From Paraburkholderia fungorum (lineage in GTDB: Bacteria; Pseudomonadota; Gammaproteobacteria; Burkholderiales; Burkholderiaceae): DNA of 64,000 bases. Both the position numbers and the translations under genes were made by a program. The notes beneath the pieces are model-generated. The model had not been told where the DNA came from, did not search any database, and saw nothing but the letters and a program-made list of their open reading frames with translations. Positions 44,115-53,485 of this stretch are shown piece by piece; the first letter of the stretch is position 1; every line of letters begins with the position of its first letter. The stretch lies in NCBI RefSeq assembly GCF_900099835.1, contig NZ_FNKP01000002.1:2790001-2854000 (forward strand), in the 5' to 3' direction.

Positions 44115-45518
44115 TCAAGCCTCCAGTTGCTCCAGCACCTTGCCCTTGGTTTCGATCCCCAGGAAATGCACCGCAAGCGCAGCGACAAACGGCACCGCTG
44201 CAAGAATATAAAACGCCACCTGCAGATTCCCGCCGATCATCGTCTTCGACACGATGGCCGGTGCGAAAATCGCCGCCACCTTGAGCCACGCGCCGCCGAC
44301 TCCGCAACCCATAGCGCGGATGCTGGTCGGGTACAGTTCCGGCGTGTACACATAAGCCGTGATGAAGCCGCAAGCGAGGAAGCCGAGCGCAAACGCGCAG
44401 AACGTCGCGACAACATACACCGACGATTCGTGGAACACCCCAGCCAGCAGCAACGAAACAGCGCACGCCACGAACGACACGTTGATGATCGGCTTGCGTC
44501 CCACCTTATCGACCAGCAACGCGCAGGTCAGCGAACCGAGCACGCCGAGCACCGAAGCGGCCACCGCCAGATTCAGCGCGAGTTGCAGCGGCGCGTGATA
44601 AATCGTGCGATAGATGGTCGGCAGCCACGTCGACAGCCCGTACTGAATGAAGCCGCACGTGATCCACAACATCGCGACGGCCAGCGTGCGCTTCAGATAC
44701 GCGGGACCGAACAGATCGGCCATCCGGCGCTTCGGATGACGATTCGCCATCGCGTCGAATTCGGCGGAATTCGTGACCGGCGGCAACGGACCTTTGGCTG
44801 CACGTTCGAATGCCTGAACCGCTGCATCGGCTTCGACCATCCGCTCACGTTCGGCGAGCCAGCGCGGCGATTCCGGCACGAGCTTGCGCAGCACGAAGAA
44901 CAGAATCAACGGCATGCCGCCGATGAAATACATCGCCTGCCAGCCGAAGCGCGGCACGATCCACGCGCCCAGCGCATTCGACGCCAGCAGTCCAACCGGG
45001 AACACGATTTCATACAGCAGCACGAAACGCCCACGCCCATGCGCGCGGCTGATTTCGTTGATATACGTCGCGGCCACCGGCAATTCGCCGCCGAGCCCCA
45101 AACCCTGAATCACGCGCAGCGCGACGAATACGGCGAACGTCGGCGCAAAACCGCATGCAATACTCGTAATGCCGATAATCCCCGAGCTCAACGCAATCGC
45201 GCGCACGCGGCCCTTGCGTTCCGCGTACCAGGGGAACACGAACGCGCCGATCAACTGGCCGACCGAGCCGGAGCCGATCAGAAAGCCGATTTCCCACGGC
45301 GTCAGGTGCCACTTCGCGATCAGGATCGGCAGCGTGGCCGCGATCGCGATCACGTCGAAGCCGTCGAAGAACGTCGCGAGACCGATCAGGATACGCGCGC
45401 GCACCTGCATCGCATTCGCCGGCATCCGCTCGAGACGCGCGATGATCGAGCCCCGGGTCACGGGACCTGAGACACCGGCGCTGCTGCGGTCCCCCAATGT
45501 GTTGTCGATGGTTCTCAT
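44115..45518 (-). CDS. MFS transporter, aromatic-acid:H+ symporter type
   Basis: This 467-residue, 12-helix permease carries the DGFD motif (Asp52, Asp55) in the first helix, which in PcaK-type aromatic acid symporters is needed for uptake. The loop 2-3 motif (YAERKGRVRAI) and the segment GLGLGGELPVAATYINE are standard for the family. The substrate is probably an organic or aromatic acid. It is the last gene of the Rieske catabolic operon, 25 bp after the ferredoxin reductase, and is followed by a terminator. Confidence 0.9.
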   Translation of the reverse strand: MRTIDNTLGDRSSAGVSGPVTRGSIIARLERMPANAMQVRARILIGLATFFDGFDVIAIAATLPILIAKWHLTPWEIGFLIGSGSVGQLIGAFVFPWYAERKGRVRAIALSSGIIGITSIACGFAPTFAVFVALRVIQGLGLGGELPVAATYINEISRAHGRGRFVLLYEIVFPVGLLASNALGAWIVPRFGWQAMYFIGGMPLILFFVLRKLVPESPRWLAERERMVEADAAVQAFERAAKGPLPPVTNSAEFDAMANRHPKRRMADLFGPAYLKRTLAVAMLWITCGFIQYGLSTWLPTIYRTIYHAPLQLALNLAVAASVLGVLGSLTCALLVDKVGRKPIINVSFVACAVSLLLAGVFHESSVYVVATFCAFALGFLACGFITAYVYTPELYPTSIRAMGCGVGGAWLKVAAIFAPAIVSKTMIGGNLQVAFYILAAVPFVAALAVHFLGIETKGKVLEQLEA

Positions 45519-45543
45519 GCCGTGGTGCCGTCCGTAGATGTGG

Positions 45544-46809
45544 TTAGGCCAGTGCCGTCGAGGCGTCGGTCAGGGTGGCAAGGTCGATCGTGCGGCCCTG
45601 GTTCATCCACTTGCGCGACAGTTTCAGTTCGCGCGGCGTGTTGATAGCGATCACGCCGCGAATCGCGCCGTCTTCCAGATGGAACAGCGTCGCGCGTTTG
45701 CCGGGCAGGTCGCCGCGTACGGCGAGTTGCGCGTCGCCCGGAATGTCGCCGAGGATCTGCAGATTGACGTCGTATTGATCGGACCAGAACCACGGAATAT
45801 CCGCATACGGTTCGAAGGTGCCGAGCAATGCCTTCGCTGCTGCAATCGCCTGGTTCTGCGCGTTGGCCCACGATTCGAGCCGCACGCGGCGCTTCAACCA
45901 CGCGCTCGGATGATTCGCGACGTCGCCGCACGCGAAAATGCGCGGGTCGTCGGTGGCGCCGAAGTGATCGACGACGATGCCGTCGTCCACCTTCACGCCC
46001 GCCGCTTCAGCCAGCGCCGTATGCGGCGTGAGACCGATACCGGCCACCGCGAAATCGGCGTCCAGCGTCGAGTCGTCGGCGAAGGTGGCGCGAATGCGGC
46101 CGGCGTCGTTCGGGTGATCTTCGAGCTTGACGAGCGATGCGTTCAACCGCACATCCACGCCATTGCCGCGATGCAACTCCAGCAGGAAATCGGAGACCAT
46201 CGGCGGCAACGAACGTGCGCACAGACGCGGTGCGCCTTCCACCACCGTTGCGTCGACGCCGAGCTTGCGCGCGGTCGCCGCCACTTCGAGACCGATCCAG
46301 CCGCCGCCGACCACCAGCACGCGCTGGCTCGAACGCAGACGTTCGCCGAGCGCGACCGCTTCATCGAGCGTACGCAGATAGGCGATATGCGAGGTCTTCA
46401 CGAGCGACTCCGGCAGCTTGCGCGCCGCGCCGCCCGTGGCGATCACCAGACGGTCGTATTGCACTTCACGACCCGACTGCGTGCGCACGATGCGCTGCTC
46501 GCGATCGATCGAACTCGCGCAGTCCGGCTGCCACGCTTCGACATTCAGCGCGTCGAAATCGTCCGGCTTCACGAGCCGCACGGTGTCGATATCCGCTTCA
46601 CCGGCGAGCACCGCTTTCGACAGCGGCGGCCGTTCGTACGGCAGATGCACTTCGTCGGCGATCATCACGAGACGGCCGTCGAAGCCTTCCTTGCGCAATG
46701 TCTTCACGACCCAACCCGCCGCCTGGCCGCCGCCGATCACGACGATCGTGCGCGGTGCTTCGAGTCCGGCATGCGCGGCTTGCGCCTTTTCAGTGGCAGC
46801 GTCAGTCAT
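45544..46809 (-). CDS. FAD/NAD(P)-dependent ferredoxin reductase
   Basis: This 421-residue reductase would pass electrons from NAD(P)H to the Rieske ferredoxin. It has the FAD-binding start IVVIGGGQAAGWVVKTLR, the NAD site VLVVGGGWIGLEVAATARKLG and the second FAD motif IFACGDVAN, followed by the C-terminal reductase domain (about 330-415). It matches reductases of multicomponent ring-hydroxylating oxygenases. It overlaps the VOC gene by 8 bp. The overlap and shared operon make the oxygenase encoded at 55.7-56.8 kb its likely client. Confidence 0.93.
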   Translation of the reverse strand: MTDAATEKAQAAHAGLEAPRTIVVIGGGQAAGWVVKTLRKEGFDGRLVMIADEVHLPYERPPLSKAVLAGEADIDTVRLVKPDDFDALNVEAWQPDCASSIDREQRIVRTQSGREVQYDRLVIATGGAARKLPESLVKTSHIAYLRTLDEAVALGERLRSSQRVLVVGGGWIGLEVAATARKLGVDATVVEGAPRLCARSLPPMVSDFLLELHRGNGVDVRLNASLVKLEDHPNDAGRIRATFADDSTLDADFAVAGIGLTPHTALAEAAGVKVDDGIVVDHFGATDDPRIFACGDVANHPSAWLKRRVRLESWANAQNQAIAAAKALLGTFEPYADIPWFWSDQYDVNLQILGDIPGDAQLAVRGDLPGKRATLFHLEDGAIRGVIAINTPRELKLSRKWMNQGRTIDLATLTDASTALA

Positions 46810-47767
46810 TTTTGCGCTCCGTCATGAACTTGCCTTCCGGCGCCTTCGCATTTTTCTGCCGACGCGTATTGCCGTCGATGCCGCCGTCGATCGCCCATTC
46901 GGCGAACACCGTCGGACCCGGCTCGAAATCGCGCGGTTGCCAGTCGGGCGTGAGCTGGTCTTCATCGGCGTAATACTCGATCAAACCGCCAGCCGGATTC
47001 TGGAAGTACCAGAAGTACGCCGACGACACCGGATGACGTCCCGGCCCGAGTTGCGTATCCCAGCCGCAGCGGCTGATATGCATGCCGCCGCCAAACACTT
47101 CGTGGATATCGCGCACGGTGAACGCGACGTGATTGAGACCGCGCTTTCCGTTGGGCAAAGCCAGCAGGAAAATGTCGTGGTGGCCACCGTGCGGCGCGCA
47201 GCGCATGAATGCGCCACGACCCGGATAGCGGTCCGACATTTCGAAGCCGAGCAGTTCCTGGTAGAACTTTTCCTGTTCGGCGAGCTTGTTCGTGAAGAAC
47301 ACGACGTGTCCCACTTCGACCGGCTCCGCGCGTTCGTAGATCGGCGAAGGCTGATCGACACGCAGCGTTTGACCCCACACGTTCGACGGCGAACCGTGCA
47401 CGTCGAGCGCCCGCTTGCGGGTCACTTCGACGCGAATCGCCATACCGTTCGGGTCGATGCAGCCGACCGCGTTGTCGGTTTCGAAATGGCCCGGCTGACC
47501 GGCGAAGCGGCCGCGCAGTTCGTCGAGTTCGGCTTTCGTCGCGACGCCCCAGGTCACTTCGCGCAGCGTCGGACCTTCTTCGAACGCGGGCGGCAGCGAC
47601 GGATCGTTCGCCTCGACGGCGAGAATCGTGCAGCCGTTCAGCGTTTCGAAGCGCGCGTGGGTTTCGTCGTGCGCGGTTTCTTTCAAGCCCCAGTCCGCGA
47701 AAAAGCGGCGGCAGGTGGCGAGATCCGTCACGCCGTAAATAATCTGTTCAATGCCGAGAATCGTCAT
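46802..47767 (-). CDS. VOC-family type I extradiol dioxygenase-like protein
   Basis: This 321-residue protein has two VOC modules. The C-terminal module holds the expected metal triad His154 (VGHVVFF), His213 (LNHVAFT) and Glu264 (GLIEYYAD), with spacing as in type I extradiol dioxygenases such as BphC, plus His197 and Tyr254 in active-site-like positions. Ring cleavage of a catecholic intermediate is the likely role, but VOC isomerases or hydrolases are possible. It overlaps the reductase gene by 8 bp and follows the aldehyde dehydrogenase by 18 bp. Confidence 0.87.
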   Translation of the reverse strand: MTILGIEQIIYGVTDLATCRRFFADWGLKETAHDETHARFETLNGCTILAVEANDPSLPPAFEEGPTLREVTWGVATKAELDELRGRFAGQPGHFETDNAVGCIDPNGMAIRVEVTRKRALDVHGSPSNVWGQTLRVDQPSPIYERAEPVEVGHVVFFTNKLAEQEKFYQELLGFEMSDRYPGRGAFMRCAPHGGHHDIFLLALPNGKRGLNHVAFTVRDIHEVFGGGMHISRCGWDTQLGPGRHPVSSAYFWYFQNPAGGLIEYYADEDQLTPDWQPRDFEPGPTVFAEWAIDGGIDGNTRRQKNAKAPEGKFMTERKND

Positions 47768-47785
47768 AACGTGCCTCTTGCGTAT

Positions 47786-49276
47786 TCAGTTCGCCCACGC
47801 CAGCGGCGCGTCGTTCAAGCCCCAGTAGAGGCTCTTTTGTTGCATGTATTCGCGGATGCCGAGCCGGCCTTTCTCGCGTCCCATGCCGCTCTCTTTCCAG
47901 CCGCTGAACGGCGTCGAGATCGAGAACAGCTTGTACGTATTGATCCAGATGGTGCCGGCTTCTAGCGCGCGGGCGATCCGGTAAGCGCGCTTGTAGTCGC
48001 GCGTCCAGATGCCGGCGGCGAGGCCAAACACGCTGTTGTTCGCGTCTTTCAGCAGCGACGCTTCGTCGTCGAACGGCATCGCGACCAGCACCGGCCCGAA
48101 GATTTCTTCCTGGCAGATGCGCGCGTCATTGGTCAGGCCTTCGAGAATCGTCGGCTGGAAATACGTGCCCTGCTCGCGGCCGTCGCCGACCGGACGCTCG
48201 CCGCCGCACAGCAGACGGCCACCCTCTTCGAGACCAAGGGCGACGTAACGCTCGACCGTTTCGCGATGCGCTGCGGTAATCAGCGGACCCATTTGCGTTT
48301 CCGCACGCGACGGATCGCCGACGCGCAGCTTGCGTGCGCCTTCAGCGAGGCGCTTCATGAACGTGTCGTAAATCGAGCGCTGCACGAACAGACGCGAGCC
48401 CGCGATGCACGCCTCGCCCGACGAACTGAAGATGCCGTACAGCACGCCGTTCACGGCGTGGTCGATATCGGCGTCGTCGAACACGATGGTCGGCGACTTG
48501 CCGCCGAGTTCGAGCGACACCGGCATCAGCTTGTCCGCCGCGATGCGCGCAATGCCGCGGCCCACTTCGGTGCCGCCCGTGAACGACACCTTCTTCACCA
48601 GCGGATGACGCACCAGCACGTCGCCGATCACCGAACCTTTGCCCGGCACCACGCTCACGACACCCTTCGGCACACCCGCCTCTTCGCAGATGCGCGCCAG
48701 CGCCAGCGAGATCAACGGCGTGACTTCAGCGGGCTTCAACACCACCGCGTTGCCGCCTGCGAGTGCGGGAGCGAGCTTCTGCGCGTCGGACGCGATCGGC
48801 GAATTCCACGGCACGATGGCCGCGATCACGCCGATCGGCTCGTAGATGCTCATCGTCAGATAGTCGCCGCGCGACGGCGTGACTTCTTCGTCCAGTGTTT
48901 CGAGGCAGGCTGCGAAATAGCGGAACGTGTTCGCCGCGCTCGCCACCAGCACGCGCGTCTCGCCGATCGGCTTGCCGTTGTCGCGGCGCTGCAATTGCGC
49001 GAGCGCTTCGTGACGCGCCATGATCAGATCGGCGATGCGGTACAGAATCAGCGCGCGTTGATGCGGCTTCAGACCTGACCAGTCCGCTTTACGCCACGCG
49101 ATATCGGCGGCTTCAATGGCGTCGCGGGCGTCGTCGGCATTCGCCGTCGAGATTTCCATGTTGACCGACTGATCCGCCGGATACAGGCTTTTGTACGGGT
49201 TGCCACGCCCTTGCCGCCATTCGCCGCCGATAAAAATATCGCCGTTGGGCACGAGGCTGGTATCGAAGTGAGTCAT
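47786..49276 (-). CDS. NAD(P)-dependent aldehyde dehydrogenase
   Basis: This 496-residue ALDH has catalytic Glu256 (VSLELGGKSP) and Cys290 (SSGEACIAGSRLFV), with the cofactor stretch SFTGGTEVGRGI between. Full length for the family. It would oxidise a semialdehyde or aromatic aldehyde intermediate of the operon's pathway. It lies between the aspartate dehydrogenase (44 bp gap) and the VOC gene. Closest functional types are hydroxymuconic semialdehyde and betaine aldehyde dehydrogenases, but the substrate cannot be settled. Confidence 0.93.
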   Translation of the reverse strand: MTHFDTSLVPNGDIFIGGEWRQGRGNPYKSLYPADQSVNMEISTANADDARDAIEAADIAWRKADWSGLKPHQRALILYRIADLIMARHEALAQLQRRDNGKPIGETRVLVASAANTFRYFAACLETLDEEVTPSRGDYLTMSIYEPIGVIAAIVPWNSPIASDAQKLAPALAGGNAVVLKPAEVTPLISLALARICEEAGVPKGVVSVVPGKGSVIGDVLVRHPLVKKVSFTGGTEVGRGIARIAADKLMPVSLELGGKSPTIVFDDADIDHAVNGVLYGIFSSSGEACIAGSRLFVQRSIYDTFMKRLAEGARKLRVGDPSRAETQMGPLITAAHRETVERYVALGLEEGGRLLCGGERPVGDGREQGTYFQPTILEGLTNDARICQEEIFGPVLVAMPFDDEASLLKDANNSVFGLAAGIWTRDYKRAYRIARALEAGTIWINTYKLFSISTPFSGWKESGMGREKGRLGIREYMQQKSLYWGLNDAPLAWAN

Positions 49277-49320
49277 GTCGGTCGTTCCGGTTTGCTTCAG
49301 CTAATGTCTTAACTCGGGTC

Positions 49321-50151
49321 TCAAATCACGCAGCGGGCTGCACGATTGCGCAACGCGCGAATCGCGCTGTACGCGGTCAACGCGGACGTCTTCGGGTTGT
49401 CCGGCAAAGGCTTGCCGCACATTTCCAGCGACATCTCGCCGAACACGCCGCGCGCCACGACGCGATGCACGTTGCGCGTCACGTTCGGATCGGCGATCAG
49501 GCGGACCGTGGTGTGGTCGAGGCCCAGACCGGCAAGCGCGATCGTCGCCGCCACGTTGGCGTTCTTCGGATAGAGCCGCGCCGCTTCGCGCGCGCTGCCT
49601 TCGAAGATCACCGTTTCTTCGGTGAGCGCGTTCAGATCGCACACCAGTTCGGCGGGTGAGCCGAGCCAGCCCGTGGGCGGCTTGCGGCCCGTGTACAGCA
49701 CTTCGTCGAGGCCGCCGAGCTTGGCTGCGGCCAGCGCGTCCACGCCGCCAATCGCGCCGGACAACAGCGTGAGCGTCGCGTCGCCTTCGTCGGCGGCAGC
49801 GGAGAGTGCGTCGAGCAGCATCATGTCGGACAACGCACCGATCGATGCCACCGCGCAATCCGTGCCGCCCTTCAGCAACGGCACCACGTGATCGACCAGC
49901 GCGCTATGACCCGCGCATTCCAGCGCGAAATGCGGCTGGCTGCTCAACGCGGACACCGACGTGACCACGTCCACCGAGTCGCCTACCACTTCGCGCACCG
50001 ACGCCATATGACGCTCCGACACGATCACGTGCGACACGCGCACGGTCGGATCGGCGGCAACCGAGCGATACACCGCCTGGCCGATCGCGCCGAAGCCGAT
50101 CATCGCGACATCGACGGGAGCGTGGTGACCCGCGTAGCCGGCGTCACGCAT
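49321..50151 (-). CDS. nadX: L-aspartate dehydrogenase family protein
   Basis: This 276-residue protein has the NAD fold [16 protein letters not shown] (residues 15-30), ECAGHSA, the [18 protein letters not shown] segment and the family hallmark [17 protein letters not shown]-aspartate dehydrogenases interconvert aspartate with iminosuccinate/oxaloacetate plus ammonia and NAD(P)H. In some bacteria they feed NAD synthesis, but no nadA or nadC is here. Instead the gene overlaps the ThDP enzyme by 8 bp inside a Rieske operon, which suggests a catabolic role, such as handling an imine, amino acid or ammonium released from the substrate. An alternative dehydrogenase or cyclase activity is possible. 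Confidence 0.88.
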   Translation of the reverse strand: MRDAGYAGHHAPVDVAMIGFGAIGQAVYRSVAADPTVRVSHVIVSERHMASVREVVGDSVDVVTSVSALSSQPHFALECAGHSALVDHVVPLLKGGTDCAVASIGALSDMMLLDALSAAADEGDATLTLLSGAIGGVDALAAAKLGGLDEVLYTGRKPPTGWLGSPAELVCDLNALTEETVIFEGSAREAARLYPKNANVAATIALAGLGLDHTTVRLIADPNVTRNVHRVVARGVFGEMSLEMCGKPLPDNPKTSALTAYSAIRALRNRAARCVI

Positions 50152-51802
50152 GTTCCGGCTCCTGTTCCTTGACCGGCGGGCCTGCGAACGCGGTAGCGAA
50201 CGAGCCGACCGACAGCATGTCCACTTCGACCAGCACCGGACCCGCCTTCGCGATGCCTTCGCGAATGATCGCGTCGGCCTGATCGAGCGACTTGATGCGG
50301 TAATGCGTGAGCTTCAGGCTCTCGCAGAACTGCGCGAAATCCGGCTGATGCAGATCGACGTAGCAACGACGGCCGCCGTATTGCGCGTCCTGAATGTTGC
50401 GGATCACGCCGTAGCACTGGTCGTTCATCAGCACGATCATCACGTTGGCGTTTTCCTGCACGGCCGTCGCCAGTTCGCCGACGTTGACCATCAGGCCGCC
50501 GTCGCCGACCAGGCACACCGTCTTCGCCGCGTTGCCCGCGAGCGCCGCACCGATGCCCATCTGCATGCCCTGGCCGATACCGCCGCCGAGTGCGTGGACG
50601 CCCGCGCGCGGCGAGAAAATCTTCAGCATGCGGTTGCCCCACGTGCTGTTCGAGATCGTGACGTCGCGCACCCAGTTGTAGTCGCGGCCCACTGCGGCTT
50701 GCAGCGCGTCGACGAGGCGCTTGTACGGGCCGAGACCCTTGCCCACGTCGGCGACCGCGCTTTCGCGAGCTGCCGCCAGGTCTTGCGCGAACTTCGGATC
50801 GACCTTGATGCGGCCTTCGAGCAGCGTCGCGAGTTCTTCGAGCACGGCCGATGCATCGCCGTGAATGAACATCTCGTTGCGATAGCCGCGGTTATCGGCG
50901 AGCGCGTCGGCGTCGATCCGATACAGCGGTTGCGGCAGCGCCAGCTTGTACTTCAGCGTCTCATTGCCACGCAGACGCGAACCGACCACCACCAGCGCGT
51001 CACACGTCTTGTAGAAGCTCTCGACCGCTGCATGCACGTTGAACGCGCCGAGCGTCGCCGGATGATCTTCCGGCAGCACGCCGCGGCCCTGCACGCTGGT
51101 CACCACGCCGAAGCCCAGCGCCACCAGACGCTCGACCGCCTTCGCAGCATGGCGCGTGCCGCCGCCGAGCCACAACAGCGGACGCTTCGCGTTGACCAGT
51201 TGCTCGGCCAGTTGCGCGACGCGCTGGCTGCAATGCGTGAGCGTCGTGACGTGCGGGGCGGCCAGATCGGCGGGCCACTCCACTTCCGCAGCCTGAATGT
51301 CGATTGGAATTTCGACGCTGACCGGACCGCTCGGTGCGGTTTGCGCTACGCGCACGGCTTCGCGGATCGTCGGCAGCGCGGTTTCGACCGAGCGCACACG
51401 GAACGCAGCCTTCGAAATCGACGACAGCATCGACAGTTGATCCGGTGCTTCGTGGATATACGCGAGGTCCTGATCCAGATATTCGGTTTCGATCTGACCG
51501 GTGACGTGCAGCAGCGCCGTGCCTGCCGTCAGCGCTTCGACCATTGCGCCCGCTGCGTTGCCCGCTGCGGTGCCGGTGCTGGTGAACGCCACACCGAGGC
51601 CGCCCGAGACACGCGCGAGGCCGTCGGCCATGTTGACCGCGCCGGCTTCGCCGCGCGCGCCGACATAGCGGATCTTGCCGCGGTTATGAATCGCGTCGAG
51701 GATCGGCATGTTGTGAATCGAGATCACGCCGAATGCGGTTTGAACGCCGCATTGCTCGAGGAAAGCGGCGATCAGTTCGCCAACGGTGGTTTTGTTAGAC
51801 AT
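50144..51802 (-). CDS. ThDP-dependent decarboxylase/lyase (acetolactate-synthase-like)
   Basis: This 552-residue enzyme has the three ThDP-enzyme domains: PYR (1-170, catalytic Glu52 in [13 protein letters not shown]), middle (190-325) and PP (370-530, cofactor motif GDGG at 433-436 ending in MND at 459-461). It resembles the acetolactate synthase/benzoylformate decarboxylase superfamily but lies with no small subunit, so a dedicated decarboxylase, lyase or carboligase of the pathway is likely. The ATG at 51802 overlaps the SDR stop by 8 bp. The stop overlaps the aspartate dehydrogenase start by 8 bp. Confidence 0.9.
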   Translation of the reverse strand: MSNKTTVGELIAAFLEQCGVQTAFGVISIHNMPILDAIHNRGKIRYVGARGEAGAVNMADGLARVSGGLGVAFTSTGTAAGNAAGAMVEALTAGTALLHVTGQIETEYLDQDLAYIHEAPDQLSMLSSISKAAFRVRSVETALPTIREAVRVAQTAPSGPVSVEIPIDIQAAEVEWPADLAAPHVTTLTHCSQRVAQLAEQLVNAKRPLLWLGGGTRHAAKAVERLVALGFGVVTSVQGRGVLPEDHPATLGAFNVHAAVESFYKTCDALVVVGSRLRGNETLKYKLALPQPLYRIDADALADNRGYRNEMFIHGDASAVLEELATLLEGRIKVDPKFAQDLAAARESAVADVGKGLGPYKRLVDALQAAVGRDYNWVRDVTISNSTWGNRMLKIFSPRAGVHALGGGIGQGMQMGIGAALAGNAAKTVCLVGDGGLMVNVGELATAVQENANVMIVLMNDQCYGVIRNIQDAQYGGRRCYVDLHQPDFAQFCESLKLTHYRIKSLDQADAIIREGIAKAGPVLVEVDMLSVGSFATAFAGPPVKEQEPEHA

Positions 51803-52601
51803 GTCGTGCAACGCCTCCAGAAACATCGATGTGACTGCCCGTCGTGTACGACGACAGCGTGGTAGCCAGATAAAAGAGCGCTTGAGCGGCCTCTTCGGGT
51901 TTGCCGAAGCGACCCAGCGGAATGTTTTTCTTTTTCGCCAGTTCGGCGGTCCAGTCTTCCCAGCTCTGGCCCGGCTGCGCTTCCGCAGCGTGACGGCGGC
52001 GCCACTGACCCGATTCGACGATGCCGATCAGAATCGAGTTGACGCGAATATGCTGCGGCGCGAGTTCTACGGCGAGCGACTTGATGAGGTTCTGCACGCC
52101 CGCGCGCGCCGACGAAGTCGCGACCATGTGCGGCTCCGGCTGCAGCGCGAGCAGCGAGTTCACGCAGACGATCGCCGCGTTGCCGCCGCCAGCCGCATCG
52201 CGCAGCATCGGCAGAAACGCGCGGGTCGGGCGGATCACGCTGAAATACTTCAGGTCGAGTTCTTCGCGCCAGGCGTCGTCGGTCGTGCTGGCGAACGTCG
52301 AGACGCGACCCTGGCCGGCGTTGTTCACCAGCATGTCGGTGCGGCCGAAGCGCGTTTGCACGGCTTGCGCGAAGGCGTTGACGTCGTCGGCGTCGAGTAC
52401 GTCGCAGGCTTGAGCGAGCAATTGCGCGGCGGGAAACTTCGCTTTCAGCGCGGCTTCCGCGTGCGCGAGACGCTCGGTGTTACGGCCGCAAATCGCAACC
52501 GATGCACCCGCCCGCAAAAAGAGTTCGGCAGTCGCGAGGCCGATGCCGGACGAACCGCCCGTCACCACCGCCACCTGTCCGGTCAAATCGATTTGAATCA
52601 T
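51795..52601 (-). CDS. SDR family protein with degenerate catalytic motif
   Basis: This 268-residue protein has a full SDR fold: TGGSSGIG (14-21), NNAG (93-96) and catalytic Ser149 (CVNSLL). At the place of the YxxxK pair it reads ATSSARAGV, so Tyr is Thr162 and Lys is Arg166. Cofactor binding may persist, but normal hydride transfer to a carbonyl would be impaired. It may be a divergent SDR with different chemistry, for example aldol, hydratase or isomerase activity. Its ATG overlaps the IclR stop (TGATG) and its end overlaps the ThDP gene by 8 bp, so it is an integral operon member. Confidence 0.9.
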   Translation of the reverse strand: MIQIDLTGQVAVVTGGSSGIGLATAELFLRAGASVAICGRNTERLAHAEAALKAKFPAAQLLAQACDVLDADDVNAFAQAVQTRFGRTDMLVNNAGQGRVSTFASTTDDAWREELDLKYFSVIRPTRAFLPMLRDAAGGGNAAIVCVNSLLALQPEPHMVATSSARAGVQNLIKSLAVELAPQHIRVNSILIGIVESGQWRRRHAAEAQPGQSWEDWTAELAKKKNIPLGRFGKPEEAAQALFYLATTLSSYTTGSHIDVSGGVARHV

Positions 52602-53485
52602 CAGAGCCCCAGTGCCTTCATGTATTGGCTGCCCGCATTCGGCGCGTTCTTCGGCCGATAGTTGAGCCGCTGCGAAAGTTCATCGGCCGCGCGGCGGACC
52701 TTGTCGATCAGGCCGCTGTCGAGCAGCGACGCGTCGATCTCGTGGCGCGGAATCGTCGTCGTGATGACCGCGACGATGCGCCCCGTGTCGTTGCGAACCG
52801 GCACGCTGACCACCGAAATGCCACGTTCGAACGACGACTCGCTGATCGCAAAACCACGCAGTGCGTCGTCGCGCACACGCTCATAGAGGTCTTCGACGGT
52901 GGCGGGCGTCTGCTTCGTGAAACGCTCCAGTTCCGGCTCGGGATAGAGCTTCTTCAGATCGTCGAGCGTCATGTCGCCCATCAGCACCTGGCCGTGCGTC
53001 GTTGCATAAGCGGGCAGACGGGTGCCGACGTTGACCTTCACCGAACTGAAAATCGGCGCATGGCTTTGTGCTTTGGCAACGAAGACGACATCACGTCCGT
53101 CGCGAATCACGATGTGCGTCGTCAGGCCGGTTTCGGTGCGCAATGCTTCGATGATCGGCAGACCGAGGTCGGTCAATTCGAGCGAACTCAGATATTCGAA
53201 ACCGAGCCGCAGCACGGCGACGCCGAGCCGATAGTTACGGTCTTTGTCGGCGCGTTCGAGAAAGCCGAGCGATTCGAGCGTTTGCAGCAGACGGAACACC
53301 GTCGTGCGCGGAATCTTCAGGCGGCGGGACAATTCCGGCGCGCCGAGGACGGGCTCGCGCGGCGAGAACTCCGTGAGAATCTTCAAACCACGTTCGAGAC
53401 CCGGCACGCGGTAGCTGCTGTCGCTACCGGTGTCGTTGCGGTCGTCGTCCGCGTTGCGCTCGGCGTTGAGTGTGTCGGGCGTCAT
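52601..53485 (-). CDS. IclR-family regulator embedded in the catabolic operon
   Basis: This 294-residue regulator has an N-terminal winged HTH (about 27-90, VPGLERGLKILTEF, then LSRRLKIPRTTVFRLLQTLESLGFLER) and the IclR effector domain (about 105-275, with GTRLPAYATTHGQVLM and FERGISVVSVPVRN). It is a clear paralogue of the regulator at 59143-60111. It lies directly between the hydrolase (no gap) and SDR genes (1-nt overlap), so it should be produced with the enzymes and autoregulated. The palindrome in front of the operon is a candidate target. Confidence 0.94.
   Translation of the reverse strand: MTPDTLNAERNADDDRNDTGSDSSYRVPGLERGLKILTEFSPREPVLGAPELSRRLKIPRTTVFRLLQTLESLGFLERADKDRNYRLGVAVLRLGFEYLSSLELTDLGLPIIEALRTETGLTTHIVIRDGRDVVFVAKAQSHAPIFSSVKVNVGTRLPAYATTHGQVLMGDMTLDDLKKLYPEPELERFTKQTPATVEDLYERVRDDALRGFAISESSFERGISVVSVPVRNDTGRIVAVITTTIPRHEIDASLLDSGLIDKVRRAADELSQRLNYRPKNAPNAGSQYMKALGL

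Noticed and set aside
50150..51865. A 571-codon + strand frame antisense to the ThDP enzyme
   Set aside because: No domain, Arg/His-rich product, and ThDP motifs are clear on the minus strand.
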